The notes beneath the pieces are model-generated. The model had not been told where the DNA came from. It did not search any database and saw nothing but the letters and a program-made list of their open reading frames with translations. Below, in pieces: positions 59,307 to 64,000 of a stretch of DNA of 64,000 bases (the stretch's first letter is position 1; every line of letters begins with the position of its first letter). A program made the position numbers and the translations under genes. The stretch spans positions 1,302,001-1,366,000 of the forward strand of contig CM057058.1 of NCBI GenBank assembly GCA_029945375.1, read 5' to 3'. This stretch comes from Agaricus subrufescens. Taxonomy: Eukaryota; Basidiomycota; Agaricomycetes; Agaricales; Agaricaceae.

Positions 59307-62300
59307 ATGCCCCAACCGAGAAAACTAAAGACAACAGCGAGTTCTCACAGAGCCGCTCATGTGGTTTCAGTTCAGACACCGTTTGGATCCTCCAGCAGTG
59401 TGAAAAAATACAACGCATGAGGTCTACAAGAGGAGTATGATTGCGAGATGTATAAGGCACGTCAGCAAAGCGTTGGTAAGTTACAGCGAGCCTTACAATC
59501 TGCCTACTCATTATCCTATTCTAGATGAGCGTATGAAAGAATAAAAGTTCAAGATGCAGAGGTTGTCTGGCATCAATGATACAGATATTGGCTCTGAAGA
59601 CAATGAAGTTTTCACATCTTCATTGCCCCTCAAACCTAAAGATGTTCTCAGCGGTGGTGTTCCGCTGAGTATAAGTCATGCTGGGGGGGAATTTCTGTCA
59701 ATCTTGCTTGATGACAGCGACGAGAAACAATCACAGTAAGTTCATTTGTATAACAACACATCGATGACTCACCTTTCAGATCATATACGGAATGGTGAAT
59801 GTGGCGCGACCACGTTGAAAATCGGAATAAGGCTTTCAAAATACAACTGCCTTACATTGTTCAAGCGTACCTCGAGTGGAACATCAGCTTGGGGGATGGA
59901 GCACTCGAAGGGGCATGCCCTGGCTTCTCTCAAAATCAACGGGGTATTCACCTTCGTGTCATGGACATGTTTTGTGAGTACCAGATACATGAAAGATTTC
60001 CATTCCTTAAGCACAACTAGCGACACGTGTAGAGCAGACTGACGTCGTTGATGGACCCAAAGGTATTCCTGCTTCCTTCGTTCGATGTGGTCTGATCCCA
60101 TGTGCCCCCATTCGTCCTACTCTCGCTGTATCTACTAGACTACTCGAGTTCTACCACAACACTCACCTTCGCTGCCCACATCTGTCTTTGCAAGCCTTCG
60201 TACAAGGTCTTTGTGATATGCACAATGTTGAGTTCCATCCCTATCTCTCAACACAATTCTCCATTTGCTATGACCTCTTCCTTCAAATACACAACACCAT
60301 TTCTCAACAAGTTCAACGGTGTTTAGGCAGAGACACACCTGACTATTGGCTGAAGAATGCTTGCCCTGCATGTACATATAAGTTGGAAGGGGAGGAATCA
60401 TTGAAATACACAATGTTGGTCACCATGGATGGTAACGACTCTTTGAAGCGCGTCATCCACAAGAGCGTGTTCGAAAATCCAGATGGCAAAGATGGCGAGG
60501 CAACGACCATGATCAAGGAAACTCTCGATACGTGTATTGTCAATGGTGATTACTATCTTGACAGGGAAACTGTTGATCGGTGGGCAAAGGACAGAGTCAT
60601 GGATGCTATCCGAGATGGGGGCCTAGATACAGACAATCCATGCACTTCTCGGTGGACCAACATGGCCAATGAGGTTACGGCTAGGATGTGGGGGGTGTTT
60701 GATGAAACGGGCATCTTCTTGGCCCTCTGTCGTCATGGATTCGCACTTCTCGTTGCTGATATGGTCCGCAGTGGAGAGTTGTGAGTTGGGCTATTCTATC
60801 AATTATAATGACTGAAATCATCTACCAGAGCAAAATACCCGCTAGCAGTCGTTGAAAAGCTGCTGAACGCTTTTGGAGGCGGAATAGGCGTTGGGTACGA
60901 TATTGGCTGTCAGTTCGGTGCCACGCTGGCACAAAGTGGACTTGGGGATCGTGTACGCGAGATGAGTCTCAAGACATTGGTTGGCGCGTTCCATGGCCAT
61001 GCCCACAATAGACTTTGCCAGCTGTCAAACTTGACTACATATGTAGAAGGGCTGTGAGCGCTTTTTCTCGAAGTCCAATGCGTTGGCAGGTTCAGTGCGG
61101 TATTCAAGTGTTTTTCATCAACGGCAGCACATTGCAGAGTATATGAAGCACCTAGACACCAATGAAACATCTCAGAACCTCAGTGAGTCGTCTCTAATCC
61201 TGCTTGGAATTCTACTTCACTAACCCTTGACCCTAGGCAAATTCCTAGTCAACAATTACAAACAAGCCCTGCAGATAGTTGTGGGTGAAAAGGATTTCTA
61301 TGACGCAATGCAAAGGGCAGGGATTCCGGATGTGAGCGTATTTGCTGGTTGGCTCAAGGAGGAGAGGGAGTATCTCCTTACAAGGTCAAAGGAACCAGAG
61401 GCGGAAACGTTACACATTGACTATTACTGAGCTCTCGTGAAACTCAACATACTCCAGTAAGTCACTGCGTTTCAGGGGTTAGTATACTCAAGTTGCATTT
61501 CAGAGACAATATTCAAAGAACTCAAATGAATTTTATTCACTATCAGCCCAACAGCAGTGGCACTATGTTGGGCACAGTAAATCTTGGGAAGCGGCCCCGT
61601 CAAAACCAATCAGCTGGCTTGCATTTGATGCATGCGCGAGAACAGTATGAAAAGACGCTTGAGAAGGTACAAGACTTCGAGTGCATCCTGGAAATTTCGG
61701 ACCACTGGGCCCCTGGTTCGATGGAATGGAATAGGGCAGCAACTTTATCTACTCACTGGCATTACCAGTGTTGTTTAGATGAACTTGAATCACTGGTGGT
61801 TTCTCGACTATTTGAACTTACCAAAATGAATATGTCACAGACAGGTTCGTACTTGATGTCTGTCTTAATTGTTGTACGAATTCTCACATTTATTAGGATA
61901 TAAGCTACGGAAACACATCGGGGCCACACTCCACCAACAATCACAAGCAATACGAAATGCTATTGACTGTTATAACTTAGCCACAGCAGAATTGAATCCC
62001 CCACGCAACAAGTTGACCTGGGAGAAGGTAGTTGATTATGCCTTCTTAACAGATTTCACACTTCTATGAGATTGTTGTGAGGATATTACCCAACACCCCT
62101 GGGCTCAACTGCACTCACGCGTTCTGATGGATCAGTATTTCAAAATCCTCCGAGCACGTGAAGAGATCAAACGTGTGAACATTGAAATTTGCCAGGTCAT
62201 CACATTCCTCCATGATGAAAACCAGTACTTACACCTGATGGAGAGTAAGTTATCTCAATCAGATCCCCTCATAGCCCACCAAATCAAAATCCTCCACCTC

Positions 62301-62600
62301 AGGACTATGCACTACAAGGATTTACATCTGCGACGTTTCTCCAAGCTTGCTAGCAACCCCAATTTTAGTGGCAGTGTTCTTGTGGGGCAAAGTGTTGATC
62401 GTTCCAGGTACATCAATTTGGGGAAGGATCAAGATCATGTTTTCACATCAAGTTTTGATGCTCAGGGTACGCTTGAGGAGCATAGTACTTTGGGGGACAA
62501 CCTTGAGGAGTCTGAGGCTCGCCAATTGCAGGAGATAGATCAAAGGTATACACTTCTAGCTAGTATCATTCGTATGGAATCGTCGTCTTTGTCATTCTAA
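59307..62600 (+). pseudogene. KDZ transposase of the 10-kb element, inactivated
   Basis: Starts MPQPRKLKTTASSHRA (59307). Family blocks in order: WRDHVENRNKAFKIQLPYIV (59,799), CGLIPCAPIRPTLAV (about 60,090), QAFVQGLCDMHNVEFHPYLS (60,191), CPACTYKLEGE and TMDGNDSLKRV (60,360-60,460), MWGVFDETGIFLALCRHGF, DMVRSGEL, then after an intron KYPLAVVEKLL, GVGYDIGCQFG, AFHGHAHNRLCQLSNL, YVEG, and GCERFF-type sequence in a shifted frame. C-terminal blocks: KFLVNNYKQALQIVVG, LVVSRLFELTKMN, KLTWEKVVDYAFLTDF, MDQYFKILRAREEIKRVNIE. Lesions: TGA 59418-59420, TGA 59796-59798, a small deletion with frame change at about 61,048 removing the GLxDLE motif expected between YVEG and GCER, TGA 61428-61430 and TGA 62067-62069. 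It cannot supply transposase as read. Confidence 0.85.
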
Positions 62601-62636
62601 ACTTATTGTGTGTGCAATCAATTATTTTTTCTGTGC

Positions 62637-64000
62637 GAGTTCAACAACCTCACGTGGTACCGCAATGCGCGATGCGAGTCTCATCAATCAAGATTCAAAC
62701 ATCACATGGTAGCATGACGTGTGTCCCATCAACAAGGGGCTTACCCACGCCCCTCTAGACGAGTAAAATGCTTACTCTCGCCTACAGAATAGAGGACTGT
62801 TGCAATGCTCTCCTATGAAGACTGCAGCAAATGCTAAGTAAGATTTGATGGAGTGAGATAGACAGAAATGCATGGACCATGTATTGATGGTGGCATTTGT
62901 GCCAGATAATGCTGGGTGCTGATGCCGACAGGGAGGGAGTGTTGATGGTGGCAACGCAGAGGGGAAGGGCGCCAAGTGATGGCAAGGGAGCAGTGGAGCA
63001 GAGAGAGCTGAATGATGATGAGTGAGGCCGTGGGAGAGGGCAGGAGTTGTGACCGGGTGATGGGGATGATGCCGAATGATGAGGGAGGATTGATGTCGGA
63101 GAGGCTGGCTGGTTGTGATGGGAAGTGCGGAAATGATGGTGGGCAAGGATGTGGGAAGAGGGGTGAATGATGGGAGAGGAGTGATGGCAGGAGGGACAAC
63201 TGATGACGACAGAGAGGGGCATTTGATGGCGTGAAAGGGTGTGGGAGGCAACTAGGGCGGTGATGAGAGAGGGAGCATCACGCGGTTCTCACGGGAGAGC
63301 CATTGATCAACCATCATCTGGCAAGGGGCAGCCGACGGGCAGACGACGAGCTCTTCAAAGTCACAAAAAGTGCATGTTATGTGGTCAATTAGTATTCTAT
63401 GAGTATTTTGAATTAAACCCCTCTAGTGAGAAGTGTCAGATGACCCATTTACTTCCATTAGTTAAGGGACTATTTCGGCAGGGACAGGTGGTCCCATCAT
63501 ATCTTCGGGGGCATATGACCATATCAGGCAACCATGATATTCTGTCGCCATACATTCTGCATACTGTAGAAAGAAATCTGCATACTTCCTATGCTATGAT
63601 TTGAATAACCAAACTATTTTTTTCTTTTGGGTTGAGAATGTCCCTTCCTAACAGAGGACTATGAGAATGATGAGCCAGCTCGCTTTCTTGTCAACAAAAA
63701 TTCCTCAATAGCATCACTGTTTGGAAGACCATTATCCTCTTGATATTTCAATGTTGTTTCAGGCGATATTCCCATGGCAAGTTCTTCTCTCTTTTTGATA
63801 TGGGTCTTGACGTACACCTTTGATTTGCGGTCCATAGTGAGCAAGCAGCGACGAGGAAAGCTTTTATTATCTAGTGATGACAGTGCTACAAGAGTGTAAT
63901 CACGGTTGCCTGATATGGATATATGCCCCCAAAGATATGATGGGACTGCTAATTTGGGGCTAAGACCCCAAAACGCAATCTGGTACAGTCCCGGGGAACC
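62637..64000 (-). repeat. Right terminal inverted repeat of the KDZ element (incomplete)
   Basis: Starts GAGTTCAACAACCTCAC, the inverse of the left arm's inner border, and runs to the window end. Interrupted at 63,492-63,945 by a nested element. The outermost ~34 bp are missing from the window. Confidence 0.88.
63492..63945. mobile_element. 454-bp MITE-like element nested in the right KDZ repeat
   Basis: The left end TCCCATCATATCTTCGGGGG and the reverse complement of the right end TCCCATCATATCTTTGGGGG match for about 45 bp with three differences. The left KDZ arm lacks this segment at the equivalent place (CAGTCCCATCCACCTGTCC), so it inserted after the arms formed. A minus-strand frame of 61 aa inside has no recognised family. 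Target duplication is unclear because the site itself contains ATGGGA. Confidence 0.8.

Larger units (their letters stand above)
53904..64000 (+). mobile_element. KDZ DNA transposon of about 10.1 kb, right tip outside the window
   Basis: Begins CAGGGGGCTACCGCCTG inside the Walker B region of NLR copy F. Long inverted repeats lie at 53,904-54,853 and 62,637-64,000. The last 59 bases of the window, in reverse complement, match 53,938 onward without a visible difference (GGTTCCCCGGGACTGTACC...), so about 34 bp of the right repeat remain beyond the window. Cargo: a KDZ transposase on plus (59,307-62,600), a KDZ-associated accessory gene on minus (55,073-56,483) and a small unknown gene on plus (56,651-57,516). 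It also hosts two nested MITE-like elements (58,671-59,284 and 63,492-63,945). The transposase and accessory gene carry stops, so the copy is probably not autonomous. Confidence 0.88.

Noticed and set aside
1297..62069. TGA as a sense codon (recoding or editing)
   Set aside because: Intact NLR genes of the same window use Arg codons at these places, stops of all types also occur in the same genes, and frameshifts accompany them. Decay explains all of it; A-to-I editing of TGA would give Trp, not Arg.
53904..64000. TET/JBP dioxygenase carried by the KDZ element
   Set aside because: No HxD...H pattern in a suitable frame was found among the exons I could read.

Overview
The window reads as nuclear DNA of a basidiomycete fungus, most likely an agaricomycete. 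Genes have many short GT-AG introns, and the recognisable families are agaricomycete accessory families: NACHT NLR-like proteins, KDZ transposases with CxC cysteine clusters, a Plavaka-type transposase, DUF6589 and DUF6532 proteins, and an alpha-kinase. No housekeeping gene, rRNA or tRNA was recognised. It looks like an NLR array embedded in, and being eroded by, mobile elements.

Layout. 0-9 kb: a DUF6589 pseudogene, a solo-LTR-like repeat cutting a CxC2/KDZ transposase relic, and degenerate repeats. 9-12 kb: a basidiomycete gene of unknown function with one in-frame stop. 12-13.8 kb: a satellite-like array with a 198-bp higher-order unit. 14-16.3 kb: two decayed NLR copies. 16.5-24.6 kb: a broken Plavaka transposase, a broken DUF6532 gene split by an LTR-like insertion, a second copy of the 3.5-kb repeat, and a MITE. 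25.3-36.8 kb: four NLR copies (one on minus, one cut off at the P-loop, one apparently intact, one with a single-base deletion in Walker A). 38-43.5 kb: a chimeric integrase/unknown-gene relic and an alpha-kinase gene on the other strand. 45.4-53.9 kb: three tandem NLR copies, the last interrupted at 53,904 by a ~10.1-kb KDZ transposon that fills the window to its end and has ~0.95-kb terminal inverted repeats.

The NLR copies share one six-exon plan: a Ser/Pro-rich exon 1, a short exon 2 carrying an N-terminal motif, a ~30-nt exon 3, a NACHT exon 4, a 165-nt exon 5, and an exon 6 with a CxFC pair and a conserved acidic/aromatic C-terminus. No WD40, ankyrin or TPR repeats were seen. Copies B (29,148-32,095) and E (49,403-52,174) look intact. 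Copies D and C each have one small frameshift.

A recurring decay signature is an in-frame TGA where an arginine CGA is expected, seen about a dozen times in six or seven unrelated gene families, together with loss of CG dinucleotides in the 12-24 kb block relative to intact paralogues. This fits C-to-T mutation at CpG (methylation-linked or RIP-like). Exon boundaries and gene ends are read by eye and by comparing paralogues; no transcript or database evidence was available.
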